Translations under genes and position numbers: made by a program
NCBI GenBank assembly: GCA_029945375.1
Contig: CM057057.1
Location: 1,178,001 to 1,242,000 of the forward strand
Direction: 5' to 3'
DNA: 64,000 nucleotides
Origin: Agaricus subrufescens
Taxonomy: Eukaryota; Basidiomycota; Agaricomycetes; Agaricales; Agaricaceae
The notes under the pieces: generated by a model
What the model saw: only the letters and a program-made list of their open reading frames with translations
What the model was told of the DNA's origin: nothing
Database searches by the model: none
Shown: positions 37,277 through 48,905 of the stretch, piece after piece
Layout: each line of letters opens with the position of its first letter
Position numbering within the stretch: the first letter of the stretch is position 1

Positions 37277-38787
37277 ATGCTGGCACAACGACTGAACCTT
37301 ATATGTCTGCCTGTCGAGATCCTTGCTGAAGCATTTGCATACCTAGATATCTCGGGTGTGTTTACTGTAAAGCTGGTGCGTCATAGTCTGCTCTTCCACT
37401 GTCACTCACTCAATCTGCCCGTTATGTAGACGTGCAAGACGTTCTACTTAGTGACAAAAACTCGACAGTTCTGGTATAACCACATTAAAATATTCATTCG
37501 AGCACACCACGTATGTCCTCCGGAAGACGAACTCGATAACTACACTGTGAATGAACTAGAGCAATGGATGCTTCGCCGAGCTCATGCGCTTGATGTCTGG
37601 ACCAGCTCCCGAGAGCCACATTTTCGCAAGCGGACAGTGGGACTACCATCTCAAGGGCTGTATACAGCAGACTCATCGGATTTCATACTGATTCCTGGTG
37701 GTCGATGGCTTCTCATACGTCACTACTCTGCCGTCGTGTATTATATCGACCTTGAGTGCCCCGAGCCTACCCCGCAGACCTTATTTGATCTCCACGAATT
37801 TGACGATCAAGTTCAAGACCCGCAGCCTGAGTTCTTTGCTTTTACTATAAGGATAAACAAGGCATCACCACGACTGTCATTTTGGCTTGCATGCTTTGTA
37901 ATGACCACAAGTGCGTTTACTTGGCCACAATTCCGAGCCAACTCAAACATGCCATAGATATATCCAGAACATACACAAGTCAAATCAATATGGTTGGCCA
38001 TGGTGCGGACGCGACGCTGGTAGCCTCAAATACCTCTGTGTTTCGAAATTTCGACTTGAAATTGTGTAGTGGGGGAATGACACTCAACGACCGTTACTTG
38101 GTGCAAGTCTGGTGTAATAAATTCTATGTGGGTCAGATTGGGATCTATGAGCATGGTCCGGCTCTCGGGTGCCTCGATTATCCCGTGAATCATGATGGTG
38201 ACCACCACACCTTTGATGTTGCTGGCACCGGGGTCCGTTTTATCTTGCATCATGCAATACTTGATATTGACGGTGCTCCTCATTAGATTATGGAATTCAT
38301 CCACGATGACATAATTGCAATTCAATCCAAGAAGACATCCTTTCTCTATATCTTTGAAGTCGAGTCTTCGTCTTCTATCAAACTATTACATCGCGTTGCC
38401 ATGTGCACTTATTTATGCTCGACACCCCGCCGGACTGCAGATGCTACGGTCATCGCTATGATGAATTACCAGAGGCGAGGAGATATACAAGGACTTGTTA
38501 TTCCTCATGACACTAGTCATCCTCCTGTCATTGTTGAGCTCGGAACTCATACAGTGGAGCCACTTGAGTGCATACTCGGTACTCGACTTTTGGTCGCTAA
38601 GGAATGGCCGCAGCAGAAGGTCTTCAGGTATGGTTGGGACTTTGCCGCACCAGCCAATCAGCCTTCTGCACTTGTATGCATTTTTGAGACGAAGTTATCA
38701 CGAAACTTCTTTGCATGTGATGAAGATATAGGACGCTTCTTAACCTTACCGGCTCTATACAAGGTAGACATTTTTGATATCATTTAG
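37277..38787 (+). CDS. F-box protein, copy A
   Basis: An F-box protein expected to act as a substrate adaptor of an SCF ubiquitin ligase. Four exons (37277-37375, 37430-37810, 37852-38232, 38287-38787) join in phase 0 throughout and give 453 residues. The F-box near the N-terminus reads LPVEILAEAFAYLDISGVFTVKLTCKTFYLVT. The rest is a beta-rich region with repeats of the kind IPGGRWLLIRH...VVYYIDL, VYLATIPSQLKHAI, LNDRYLVQVW, KTSFLYIFEVESSSS and ILGTRLLVAKEWPQQKVF, consistent with a beta-propeller-like substrate module. The third exon is entered through a 41-nt intron with acceptor TATAAG. Compared with copy B the N-terminus is about 24 residues shorter, so a longer start cannot be ruled out. 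Confidence 0.8.
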
Positions 38788-39274
38788 TGTTACTAGTATC
38801 TCGTTTGATTTCAATTATTGTGTCATTGTTGGGGAGCGGGCAGGTAACATAAAATCGTTATAATCCACCCTACGCGTAATAACAAAACTTGAATCTTGAT
38901 AGACAGTTCTTGTTCTGCGAAGGAGTGGAAACGATAATGCAAATTACAAGGTGTTGACTGTACACTGTGGACCACTCTTTTTAGGGGGAGTAGGTTACAT
39001 TCTGTCCACGGTAGACCAAACCTTAATTAGACGTACAATAAAAGGTAGTCCGCCTTGCGCCGCTGTCCCTTTCCCCATAATGTCCTTAGTGTGTCGGAAT
39101 ACCCGCCTCGGTTTGTTTCTCAATCCGTGAGTTGCCTCATGTCTTTCTGCACTTAGACCTTTCAAGTCTCAGTGCCATGCGACCTCCTCGTTTTGCTTTA
39201 GACATGTGCCACTCACAGGGTTAGGATTTCTTGTTGGCTTACAAAATTTTCTGCTCAGTCCGGAAAGCTAGACA
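38788..39274. other. Intergenic downstream of F-box A
   Basis: Its distal part (gtccacggtagaccaaaccttaattag near 39003) is shared with the region after F-box B at about 45287, and with a copy near 39630. This shows that 3' flanks were duplicated together with the F-box genes. No gene is seen. Confidence 0.5.
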
Positions 39275-39632
39275 GCGCTGACACAAGTACGTCGAAGAAT
39301 CTGCAAAATCGCACGATGTATCCTTCCCGGAAAATGAATTCGACAGCTACCCTGTTGAATAACTAGACAACTGGACTGTTCACCATTCTCTCGCGTTTCA
39401 TGTATTCCTTGGTTTTTTTGCTGCGACCTTTCGCGCCCACTACGAACTCTATCCCTGAATTTCCGACACAATCACGGTTTCGTCTCTAAGCCATTTTCAC
39501 GCTCAATGACCGTTACTTTGTGCAAGTGTGGTGTACTGAATCAATGGTCGCTCAAATTGGGATCTATGAACATGGTCTGGCTCTCCAGTGTCTTGATTAT
39601 GGGCCAATGAACCATGATAGCCACCACGGAGC
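39275..39632 (+). pseudogene. F-box gene fragment D, decayed
   Basis: Two pieces align with F-box A/B in order: gaaaatgaattcgacagctaccctgttgaa (compare CPPEDELDNYTVNE) and acgctcaatgaccgttactttgtgcaagtgtgg ... gggatctatgaacatggt (compare LNDRYLVQVW and GIYEHG). Frames are broken and the sequence between is replaced. It carries the same 3' flank motif as the intact genes. Confidence 0.7.
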
Positions 39633-39787
39633 CCAACCTTAATTAGGTGTACGATAAAAGGGAGTCAGATAAAGCGGTCAGAGCTGAACTCACTTGATGC
39701 CAGCAACTTGGTTGGACCAATAACACAATTCATCAATAATTCATGGCATTTTTACCTGGCTTGGGCAGAAGGGTAATTTATAGCGAG

Positions 39788-40015
39788 GCTGATGCTGGAC
39801 ATGTTCCGAAGCTACTCATTGCAATACCTTCATTCCCTTCCCCCTGTATACTGGCGCCCGAAAGCACGACAAGTGGAATCTTGTTTCTCTACCTGTCGAG
39901 ACCCTTGCTAAGGTGATTGTATACCTAGATTTTTCGGGTGTGTTTACTGTAAAGCTGGAGCCTTATGTCCTACTCTTTCTCTGTCACTCACTTAATCTGC
40001 CCATTATGCAGACAC
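39788..40015 (+). pseudogene. F-box gene fragment C, decayed 5' end
   Basis: Starts like copy B (ATG CTG GAC ATG TTC CGA AGC ...; compare MLDTCRKLL), then ctacctgtcgagacccttgctaaggtgattgtatacctagatttttcgggtgtgtttactgtaaagctgg, which is the F-box exon with a frameshift and stops, plus the first intron. Similarity ends shortly after the intron acceptor. Confidence 0.7.
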
Positions 40016-40300
40016 GCAAGAATAATTTTCCCGCGGAGACCGCGTCCCTAATCACTGCCTTCTATTGCGCTGTCGATACCATTCTGAACATCTTGAGTAA
40101 GATGTCATCTAGAAAGAGTATGAATGCCGGTGGAGAGATCGGCCAGTCGGTACAGTGAGGTGGTGAAAGACAAATGCCTCGTCTCAAACGCATATCAACC
40201 CCAAAATGGTGTCCTGAAATTTTGGAAGAGAATATTCCTTGCTTCCGTTCAAGTACACGTATTTAGTCATACAAACGCTACCATATTGAAACAGGTACTA

Positions 40301-43119
40301 CTACGGTTTAACATGTTTTTCCATGTGTGGGAGAATCTCCTCAGCAGGAATACACATCTGCAATCGAGTAATAATTGAGGAGTTTTCTAAGATATAAACT
40401 AAATAAAATGCTTACCCAGGTGGTAAGTAAGGTAACAATGTCGTTGAATTTCGTTGCATCAGCACCACCATCAAACTTGTATGTCAAGGTATCTGTGATA
40501 TAGCAAGGTCGACCGTTACCATCTCTACAATCAATAACTCCAAAGAGCCAATCTTCGCTACTAGAAATGCAAAATTTCAAGACATCTTCTTGAAACTTTT
40601 GGGGTTTTGGGGCCAAGTGCCTGGGTTTTAGTCAAAGACGAGTATTTGTATGTGAGAAGGTGAACCTTACACTGCTAGACACTCGGCAATAGCTTGGCTA
40701 ACATATTTCTTTAACGATCTCGGTTTTCGTGGATGTCGAGGAGTGATGGACTGACACACCAAGAGGTCAATAAATAAACATCTAGCTATACAAAATCAAA
40801 ATCTGCTCACCGTTTTCGACGAGACCAAGATATCCGGTCCACGAGCTCGGTCAACCGCGGAGTGAGCAGATGGGCCACGAGTAGAGGGTTTTGAAATACC
40901 CTCGACTTCTTGTGTCTCATGCTCATCATCATCGTCGTCGTCGTCGTCATGGTCTTCATGGTCGTCATGGTCGTCATGGTCGTCATGGTCGTCATCATCG
41001 TCATGGTCGGCGCCTAGATCTTTACAAGCAAATGCAATAGTGCAATGTGTACATTTGGCTGTACTCTCCACCAGTTTCTTTGAGGTAGGTACAAACCCAG
41101 ACTGCGAGTCAGGATCATCAACATCCGCCCAAAACTTTTCCAAACGTTCCTGGACTTGCTCGAAGTTTTCATGAAAGCGTCCTAAATGTCGTATAGCAGA
41201 TGTGTGAACAGTATTCATAATATCGAAACAGATGCTGTGGGTGCACCGGTACGTCGGAATATCCCTCTTGATAGAAAAGCCATTTTTGAAGATGCTTCTC
41301 ACTACTTCGCATGCGATTTGACCACATCTTCCGGGGCTTTCATTCCAACCAATATGATAGACGTTATAATTCTCCATATTCCAGCCGTGATAATAGCCGA
41401 TATTCAGCAATTTCTTCCAAGCCCCCTTCCCAAGAGGGTGCGTCTCACTGTATCGGTCAAAGCTTGTTGTTTCCCCTAGAACACAGATCCACTTCTCCTT
41501 CCCCTCTTCTTCAAGTACATGGGGAACAACAACGACAAAGTACCGTTCCTCGTGCCATATAACGCCGACAACTGGCTCAAGAGGGCAACGGTCTGGTGAG
41601 GTGGGCAGGCCCGAAATTTGACGGAAATACTCTATCCTACTTTGATCAGGCTGGGAGTCTTCGAGAAAAACGAAAGGTATATATCTTGCGTGACAACCTT
41701 TATTCTTCAACGAGTGCCAGACAACGAAAAGGTAGCGGTCGAGGACTTCTTGATCCAGTGGGACGCAGGGTCCATTCTTATCAGAAGGGAGAAGAGATTT
41801 CAATTCCGTGTGGGCACGAAGCCACCGATCCTGATCGAGCAAGAATGATTCTGAGAATGAGTTTTGAGCAACGTTTCTTATTGTCGTTGTTAATACTTGG
41901 GATACTCACTCCGAACCTCCAATCCCAGGTCTGTTGCAGAGTTTTTGATTTGGGGGCATGAATTATCTGCGAGAAGGGAATCCTATCATTAGAATTGTGG
42001 GGCAGTTAGGGGGCTTGATGGCCGGTGTTACTTTACCTGGCTGGTTGATGGACGACGTATCCCTGGCCTTGGCCTCGATAACAAGCAGCTGCCACCGAGG
42101 CTTCGAAGTTTGGAAAGTTTCTGTTTTACTTTCGACGTAGCGCAAGAACGCATCGATGCTTTTCCACGTTGCATTAGGAGGCACCGCAGCTAACAAAGAC
42201 ATAATTTATCAGTCTGAATCTGGGTACGAATAAGTTGCCACGTACAGCCATTCTCCCATGCTATGAAATTACTGGCTAACTGATATCGGGAGGCGGAGTT
42301 TGGATTAACGATGGATGAACAGCAGAGGAAATCCAAAACTCCAGTCAAAAAGTAAGTGTTTATGGTACTTCCGCACTTGTGTTGGACTTCCACAGGTGGG
42401 ATCTTGCTTCTCAATTGAGCAACCGTGACATGGTCTTCGACCAGAAACATCTGACGCCCTCGGAGACCATTGATGATCCTGGACATGATTTGTTGTATTC
42501 CAACACGTGCACGGCTCTCAGCCTAGCGTTGCGATTATCAATAGTGCTTTGCTAAAATGGAAGAACAACGTACGCGAGACCCGAATGCTCTATCTCCTGT
42601 ACTGCTAAAAAAAGTCGTTGGGCTTATCATTTCAGGAATGTCTTTCAGTTGGTGTTGGTAAAGTAGTCCCCGAATACTATGCTCTAAAGGCTGAAATGCT
42701 ACATATTGGATTGTCACGCCCATTTTCTGAATGTCGTTGGCTTTGACCCTTGAAAAACTTCTGAGCTAGATTGAACAGAGTTAAATTGAATCGATAATCG
42801 TACAATAAGAGAGATATACTGTAACCCGATGCTCGTTTGTAGGGTCCGCTGCATACTTTACAAAGCGGGAGAATATCTCGGGAGATTGGGCTAGAATCGA
42901 AAGATTATTACTGGCCTGGGTAGAGTCTTTCTCCTCAGGATTTTGCAAACAGGCGAGAACGTGTTTCACTGTATCAGAAGTGGTCGGAAGATCTACTAGA
43001 TCTGAGTCAATAGCAACGCGATGACAGTTTTTTCGATACAATAAGTATTTTTCTCGGCGAAACTGGAGGGGATAGTGATCCCTACCTTTTTCTGGGATAC
43101 GATCTTGAGGATTGCTCAT
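40301..43119 (-). CDS. PD-(D/E)xK nuclease-like protein with ULP1-like insert
   Basis: Multi-exon minus-strand gene starting MSNPQDRIPEKGRDHYPLQF and ending PAEEILPHMEKHVKP. The first part shows TGVLDFLCC and LLVIEAKAR, the Asp and Glu-x-Lys of a PD-(D/E)xK nuclease fold. The 3' exons show YVSQAIAECLA and a following sheet-like region (FCISSSEDWLFGVID), which fit the end of the same fold. Between them is one 1,020-bp exon (40811-41830, phase 0 at both ends, 340 codons). It reads like a cysteine protease of the ULP1 type (WHEERYFVVVVP, ESPGRCGQIACEVV) with an Asp/His repeat tail. I do not know the function. The alternative is a nested or chimeric model in which that exon is a separate gene. 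Intron placement at 41831-41895 and 42198-42240 is inferred. Confidence 0.55.
40920..41010. repeat. GTC/ATG trinucleotide-type microsatellite inside coding exon
   Basis: Runs of gtcgtcatg and gtcgtcgtc encode the Asp/His-rich stretch (DHDDHDDHDDHEDHDDD) at the end of the ULP1-like region. Likely length-variable. Confidence 0.8.
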
Positions 43120-43478
43120 TGCGGTAACTGCGATAGGAAATCAAGAAATGTACATCAGTTGGACGTATTCAAGTGCTTCACATACCACGGATGCTCTTGA
43201 TGTCAAGTAACTCAATGGGGTTGTGAAAAAATGAAGTCGATGAAGGGTTGCAATATTCCAATGGCTAACAGTCGATGTTGTTGGAAGTGGACGGATAGTG
43301 TGATCTCAATAATACACCATAGAAACACGCGACTGATTCATTGATTACAGCCAAGCCTAGGTAAGAAATCTGATAATGCAAGGCACAGATGTGGACTTGT
43401 TAATTTGTGCGACAGTGGCGGGTCAAGTATCACGTGTTCTAGCAGTTGTGACGAGGCGCGACAGAAAATGACTGGACA
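43120..43478. other. Divergent promoter region, nuclease-like gene and F-box B
   Basis: About 360 bp between two start codons on opposite strands. No clear TATA box; no coding frame. Confidence 0.4.
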
Positions 43479-45055
43479 ATGATGTTGGACACATGCCGGA
43501 AGCTTCTATTGAACTACCTTTATTCCCTTCTCCCTCTGTTCTGGCGCCCTACTGCACGACGACTCGGACTTGTTTCTCTACCCGTCGAAATCCTCGCTGA
43601 GGCCTTCACTTACCTAGATTTCTCAAGTGTGCTTGCTATAAAGCTAGTGCGTTATAGTCTGCCCTATTCATATCACTTGCGCAGTCTTGACAATGTGTAG
43701 ACATGCAAGACTTTCTATTCGGTGACAAAAACCCGGCAGTTCTGGCACAACCGTATCAACACACTCACACAAGCCCACTACGTATGTCCTCCGGAAGACA
43801 AACTCGAGAATTACACCGTCTACGAGCTAGAGCAATGGACACGTCGCCGAGCTCGGGCGCTCAATGCCTGGACCAGCTCCACAAAGCCGCATTTTCGCAA
43901 ACGGACGGTGCAACTACCACCTGAAGAGCAGGTGTCTAGGCTACACTCATCGGAATTCAAACTGATTCCGGGTGGTCGATGGCTTCTCATACATCATCCT
44001 TCTGCTGTCGTGTATCATGTCGACCTTGACTGCCCAGAGCCTACACCACAAGTCTTATTTGATCCCCACAAACTTGACGGCCAGGTCCAAAACCCGCGGT
44101 TTGTCGCTTTTACTATATGGATAAACAAAGCATCACCACGACTGTCATTTTGGCTCGCATGCTATGTGACGACCGAAAGTGCGTTTACCTTGCCACGATT
44201 CCGAGCCAACTTAAACATGTCATAGACGTATTCAGAACATACACCAGTCGAATCGATATCGTCGGCCATGATGCAGACGCGACGCTGGTAGCATCAAATA
44301 CCGCTGTATTTCGAAATTTTGACTTGCACTTGTGGGTTGCAGGGATCGCACTCAATGACCGTTACTTGGTGCAGCTCTGGTGTAATGAACCGACTGTGAG
44401 TCAAATTGGGATCTATGAGCATGGTCCAGCTCTTGGGTGCCTCGATTATCCCGTGAATCATGATGGTGACCGTCATGCCTATGATGTTACCAACATTGGG
44501 GTTCGTTTTATCTGACATCATACAATACTTGATATTAACACTGTTTTTCATTAGATTATGGAATTCATCTATGATAACATACTTGCAATGCAATGCATGA
44601 AGACATCTTTTCTCTATATCTTGGAAGTTGAGTCTTCGTCTTCTCTCAAACTATTACATCGTGTTGCCATGTCCACTTATTTGGGCTCAACGCCCCGCTG
44701 GACTCCAGATGCTACCGTCTTCGCTATGATGAATGATGAAAGGCCGGGAGATATTCAAGGACTCGTCATTCCGCGTGACACTGGGCATCCTCCTTTCTTT
44801 GTCGAGCTTGGAAGTCACAAAGTGAATCCAGCAAGATGCATACTCGGTACTCGACTTTTGGTCACCAATGAATGGCCGCAGCAGAAGGTCTTCAGGTATG
44901 GTTGGGACTTGGCTGCACCAGCCAAGCAACCTTCCGGACTTACATGCATTTTTGAACTGCCATTCTCACCGACTTTCTTTCAATTTGACGAAGATACAGG
45001 ACGCTTCTTAACCCATCCGACTCTATGCGAGGTAGACGTTTTTGATATTATTTAG
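43479..45055 (+). pseudogene. F-box protein, copy B, with a lost splice acceptor
   Basis: Paralogue of copy A with the same four-exon plan: 43479-43646, 43701-44084, 44120-44500 and 44555-45055. Every exon is open and in phase, and would give 477 residues with the F-box LPVEILAEAFTYLDFSSVLAIKL. However the acceptor of the second intron, AG in copy A (TATAAG|GATAAACAA), is TG here at 44118-44119 (ATATG|GATAAACAA). No other AG nearby gives the right phase, and reading through the intron meets a stop at about 44223. Either the gene is freshly disabled, or it uses a GT-TG intron, or a truncated 240-residue F-box protein is made. An ATG created by the same change (44117) opens a frame for the C-terminal part alone. 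Confidence 0.7.
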
Positions 45056-45324
45056 CGCTTTTAGCGTTTTCCGTTTACTCTAATTATACTATTTGAGGGG
45101 TGGGCAGGTGAAATGACATGATAGCGTTATGATTCAGGCTACGCACAATGATAGAGCTTGAATGTTGATCAGGCAATTTTCCTTTGGTGAAGGAGCGGAA
45201 GCTGATAATGTAGATTGTAAGGTGGACTAGTGACTGTACATGGATTCTGCATGGATTGTTCTTTTTCAGAGGAGTGGACTACATTCTGTCCACGGTAGAC
45301 CAAACCTTAATTAGAGGTACGGCC

Positions 45325-45545
45325 ACATCATTGCTACTATATATGGTATCCTACCATACCATGACTCCCCCAAAAAATCTAAACGATCTTCCGATTTTAC
45401 CATCAATCTTTACCCCCATTTCAAGGTGATGCTGAGCTCAGTGCTTTATTAGGTGAGAATACGGAAGCAATACCTAACGCGTTCTCAGCGGTGATGAAGA
45501 CGAAGTTACCTCAAACTGTGGCCTCGATTACGATCGCTCTAACGT
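45325..45545 (-). repeat. Dispersed repeat family, copy 2
   Basis: Matches 36756-36975 over tactatatatggtatcctacc, ccccaaaaaatctaaacgatcttcc and gaatacggaagcaatacctaacgcgttctcagcggtgatgaagacgaag. The minus-strand reading (FVFITAENALGIASVFS) is similar to that of copy 1 but interrupted. Confidence 0.65.
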
Positions 45546-45841
45546 TTGAGCGTCATATCCAGGGCACAGGCAACCGAGCAATTCGCTGTATATTGGCGCA
45601 ACCCTGTTGATTGAGACTAAGCTATTCCACTTTTGGGGGTCCTGGGTACCCCCCAAAACGGTATACCTTACTATGGATTGTGCTCGGTTGCCTGCCCCCT
45701 GGTCATATCCCTTTGAACAGTGGCGTTCAGCGCTCGGAGCTTAAGCACAGGAACAATAATGGACACAGCCCACTACGTAGTTGACAGGCCCTCTCCTGCC
45801 AGCTATTTCCAGATGACTACCAAAAGTTTGAAACTGGGAAG

Positions 45842-45848
45842 TATAAAT
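45842..45848 (+). promoter_or_regulatory. TATA box of DUF6534-like gene B
   Basis: TATAAAT, 48 bp before the start codon at 45896. Confidence 0.6.
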
Positions 45849-45895
45849 GGTGCGTACAGCATCACTCCTTGCTGCTTGTCTTCATTTCTGACAAC

Positions 45896-47908
45896 ATGCA
45901 AGCCCCTACCAATGTCCGCGTCGCCTTGACTGGACCGTTTGCAGGCTTGGTCTTAACAGCAGTGTGAGCCAGGGGCTTGATGAAACACGACTGGGCTGCC
46001 GCGTTGACTCGGCGCATAGACTTTTCGGATTCGCGATCGTTCAAGCATTGCAATACTATACGCGGTTTCCCAAAGACTCGTTCATCATCAAAACCAAGGT
46101 AAGCGTACTCGCTTTCGTTGCCCCGAACCCTGCCAAGTTAACAATACCACTAGGTGGCCTTTGTCTGGTTTGTGCCGGCATTGTCATTTGATTTCAATCC
46201 TGATGGCTACTAGTATACTGGACGTCTTGCACTTTGTGTTCGCCATAAGCTTAGTGCACACTATCTTCATTTCGAGTTTTGATCTGGAGGTCTCGGCCAA
46301 AAGTTTTTGGTACGTCATCAAATTGATTGAAGGACAGAATATTTTTATTGATTGTTATCCCGTAGGAGCTTAAAGGTGACTCATCAGCAGTCGCCTGTCT
46401 TGTAATATCCTGATATATGTCTGGCATCCTTCAGGCTATGATAACGATACAGGTGCCTAAGGAGACATCCTACTATTATTCTCTCTCACCATTCTGGATT
46501 AGACTATCTCAACAGTTTCAGTCCATTTCATATACCTTCAACGAATACATACACGTAAGTATGCTCTCCTGGACAATGTTAGATTGGATAATGTTCAGGT
46601 ATCACTTGATAGTTTCCAGGACGCCTCGGCTGATTAAGGCAACTTCTTCAAAGATTATTGATGCGAGTAAAAATGATTGATCATGAGTGTCCATTTATTT
46701 ATTTATTTTAACCTAGGCTCTCATATTATTCATCGCATTGTGTGCCACCGGTCAGTCGATTTGCTAATCCGGTTCATGAAAAACTATCTAACCCGTATTC
46801 AGGTGTTGCGGCAGGTCCGTATGAACCATATATCCTAGCAGCAGAACACTAAATTATTGATCCGGAAACCAGTATTCATCTATGCTGTGTACGTATATCT
46901 GATTCTCTGAATGGAACTTACGTTTGCTAACATTTGGCAATAGGCAAAAAACTCAAGGTGTTTTGGCCTCAGAGATTACTCAAGGCCCCCGAGTAGGTCT
47001 AAATGCATGGTATCAGAAAAAAACTAAAAGAACTGGAATAGCGGGCCGTCGTTATTGCCCTGTGGGCAACTGTTGCCATTGATGTCTGTATTACTGCCTT
47101 GACATGCTTTGTGTTGCACAAAAACCGCATAGAGATTGGATTAGACTATATCAGCAAGTGGAGTAATAGATTGTTGCTCAGTCTTTTCACATATTCACTC
47201 GCGACTGGGTTACTTACCAGGTAAGCTTCTGTTTTCTTTGTTTCACCATAGTGAGGAGAGGGTCGCTAATTATAGTGATCCTAGTATTGCCGCTACTCTG
47301 GTAGTCGTTATGGTAAGCTTTACTTGCCTCTAATTCAAAAAGCGCCTACTCTTAGCTACTTTATGCAGTACTCTACACGTTCAAACACATTGGACTATCT
47401 GTCTATAGGTTTGATTATGACAAAACGTAAGTTTAATCTTGACTTTAAAACATTATTGTTGATTAAACATGTTGATGTCCAGTCTACACAAATTCACTCT
47501 TATCCTTGTATGTTAATGAATTGCTTTTCTTTTTTCCTACGTAAATTGATCTTAAACAGAGTACAATATGTCCGTCGGCAAATCAGTAGAAACCCAATGG
47601 ACACCCAAAAAACAAATATGCGGAGTGTGATCATGTTCGGAGGAGTGTCGCGGCGCAGTGGGTGGGCTGTTACGAATGCTAGTGTATCAAGGGACGAAAA
47701 AGCTTGCCCGTCAGTGGCCGGTTTTGATGTGGAGCTCAATGCTGAACCCCAGGATATGGAGAATAATAAGCGGCTGGAGGTCTCTGATGTGTTCTCGCCT
47801 TATCACGGGTTTTATCACGCCAGAGAAGAAGTCCGACAAAATTTATGGAGACAGGAACCTGAGATTATAGATGCGGAAAGTTGGATAAGCTTTCGGAGAA
47901 GTGCGTGA
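45896..47908 (+). CDS. DUF6534-like multi-pass membrane protein, copy B
   Basis: Paralogue of the gene at 33799 with the same finely divided exon structure. In phase it reads MQAPTNVRVALTGPFAGLVL, FGFAIVQALQYYTRFPKDSF, KVAFV-C, ILDVLHFVFAISLVHTIFI, AMITIQVPKETSYYYSLSPF, QSISYTFNEYIH, ALILFIALCAT, GVAA, VFIYAV, RAVVIALWATVAIDVCITAL, NRLLLSLFTYSLATGLLT, DPSIAATLVVVM, TLDYLSIGLIMTK, LYTNSLLSL and VQYVRRQISR. A hydrophilic tail ends at SFRRSA (47908). At least six hydrophobic helices are visible. All joints are canonical GT-AG and I see no disabling change. Function unknown; the family is often proposed to sit in the plasma membrane. It lies 624 bp from the transposon's left end. Confidence 0.75.
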
Positions 47909-48522
47909 TAACATTCTTTCCGATGAACAGGACTCGTTAAACAAAAGAACTACATTGTTTAGCTCCTGTACGATCTTGGCTCAACCGGCCGATTGAGAGG
48001 CGGTCATCATTATAAACCATGTAACAGTCGCACTTGGTCAAAAAGCTCTACATGGAAATGAGACACAAAAACGCCTCACAATGGCTCCTTTCACTTAGAA
48101 TATTTTTCGTCACTTCTTTTCTTGTTCTCAATATTCGAGGGCTTGTTTGTATAGTTGCTCAGCGAGGTTATACTTCATTCTATACTTACCGCCGCGCTAT
48201 ATCATGACTAACCTCTTTGTGCATGCTCATTATGTCGGGCTCTTAGCTGTAAGCGCCATCCCTTTCAACTTGGATATGCGAGAAAGTGAATAACGAAGCA
48301 TTATGGAGTAAGTTATAAGGGGGCCCGAATACGGTGAGGCTGATGGTACAGCCTTACGACTATCCGTCTTAATACGGTATTTCAAACCAGTAACATAGCA
48401 CATGTCAAGTTATATCTTCATCGAAAACAGCCAAGAAGAGATATCACTTGGCAGGAGTCGGTCTTGGTGGGAATAGAAAGACGTAGATGACACTGAGGGG
48501 AACTTGTGCCAAGGAGAGCTTA
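47909..48522. other. Intergenic, left flank of the transposon
   Basis: No gene seen. It ends at the target-site duplication at 48523. Confidence 0.5.
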
Positions 48523-48531
48523 TTCTGTACT
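48523..48531 (+). repeat. Target-site duplication, left copy (9 bp)
   Basis: TTCTGTACT lies directly outside the left terminal inverted repeat. The identical nine bases lie directly outside the right one at 60792-60800. Confidence 0.92.
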
Positions 48532-48571
48532 GGGCTACCAGAAATACGAGGGGCCCGCGCGCGGACGCGGG
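48532..48571 (+). repeat. Left terminal inverted repeat
   Basis: Pairs with 60752-60791. Core of 30 bp with three mismatches (positions 8-10), then a CpG-rich extension. Confidence 0.9.
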
Positions 48572-48700
48572 CGGCCTATTCTACGCGTGTTTGTCCGCGT
48601 TGGTTTATTTCACGCGTGATTGTACGCGTTAAACAATATTGTCCGCGTGAGGCAAGGAGTACGCGGCCAGTCCGCGGGCCGCCCGCGTTTGGAAGAGAGA
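48555..48700. repeat. Left outer CpG-rich subterminal repeats
   Basis: Short CCGCG/CGCGG-containing words such as GTCCGCGT and TACGCGTT recur every 15-25 bp just inside the left inverted repeat. Confidence 0.7.
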
Positions 48701-48905
48701 CCCTGGCCCAGTCTGCGTTGGTCCCTGGCCCATGTCCCGCCCACGAACGAAATTTTTAGTCAATATATCGATGAAATTCGAGTGACTGCTATAGCCTAGA
48801 AGGACGCCTAGTCTGACAGAAGTAGAAACAGCGGCCAGTAATGTAATTAAACTATGAAAACACATATTGTATAGCCCAAGATAAAAGAAATTCAACGCAA
48901 AGGTC

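Larger units (their letters stand above)
45056..45895. other. Intergenic, repeat copy 2 and promoter of DUF6534-like B
   Basis: 45298 onward repeats the F-box 3' flank motif, then comes the dispersed repeat copy 2 and, from about 45745, the DUF6534-like promoter with a TATA box at 45842-45848. A ggggtcctgggtaccccccaaaa inverted pair lies near 45638-45660. Confidence 0.5.
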
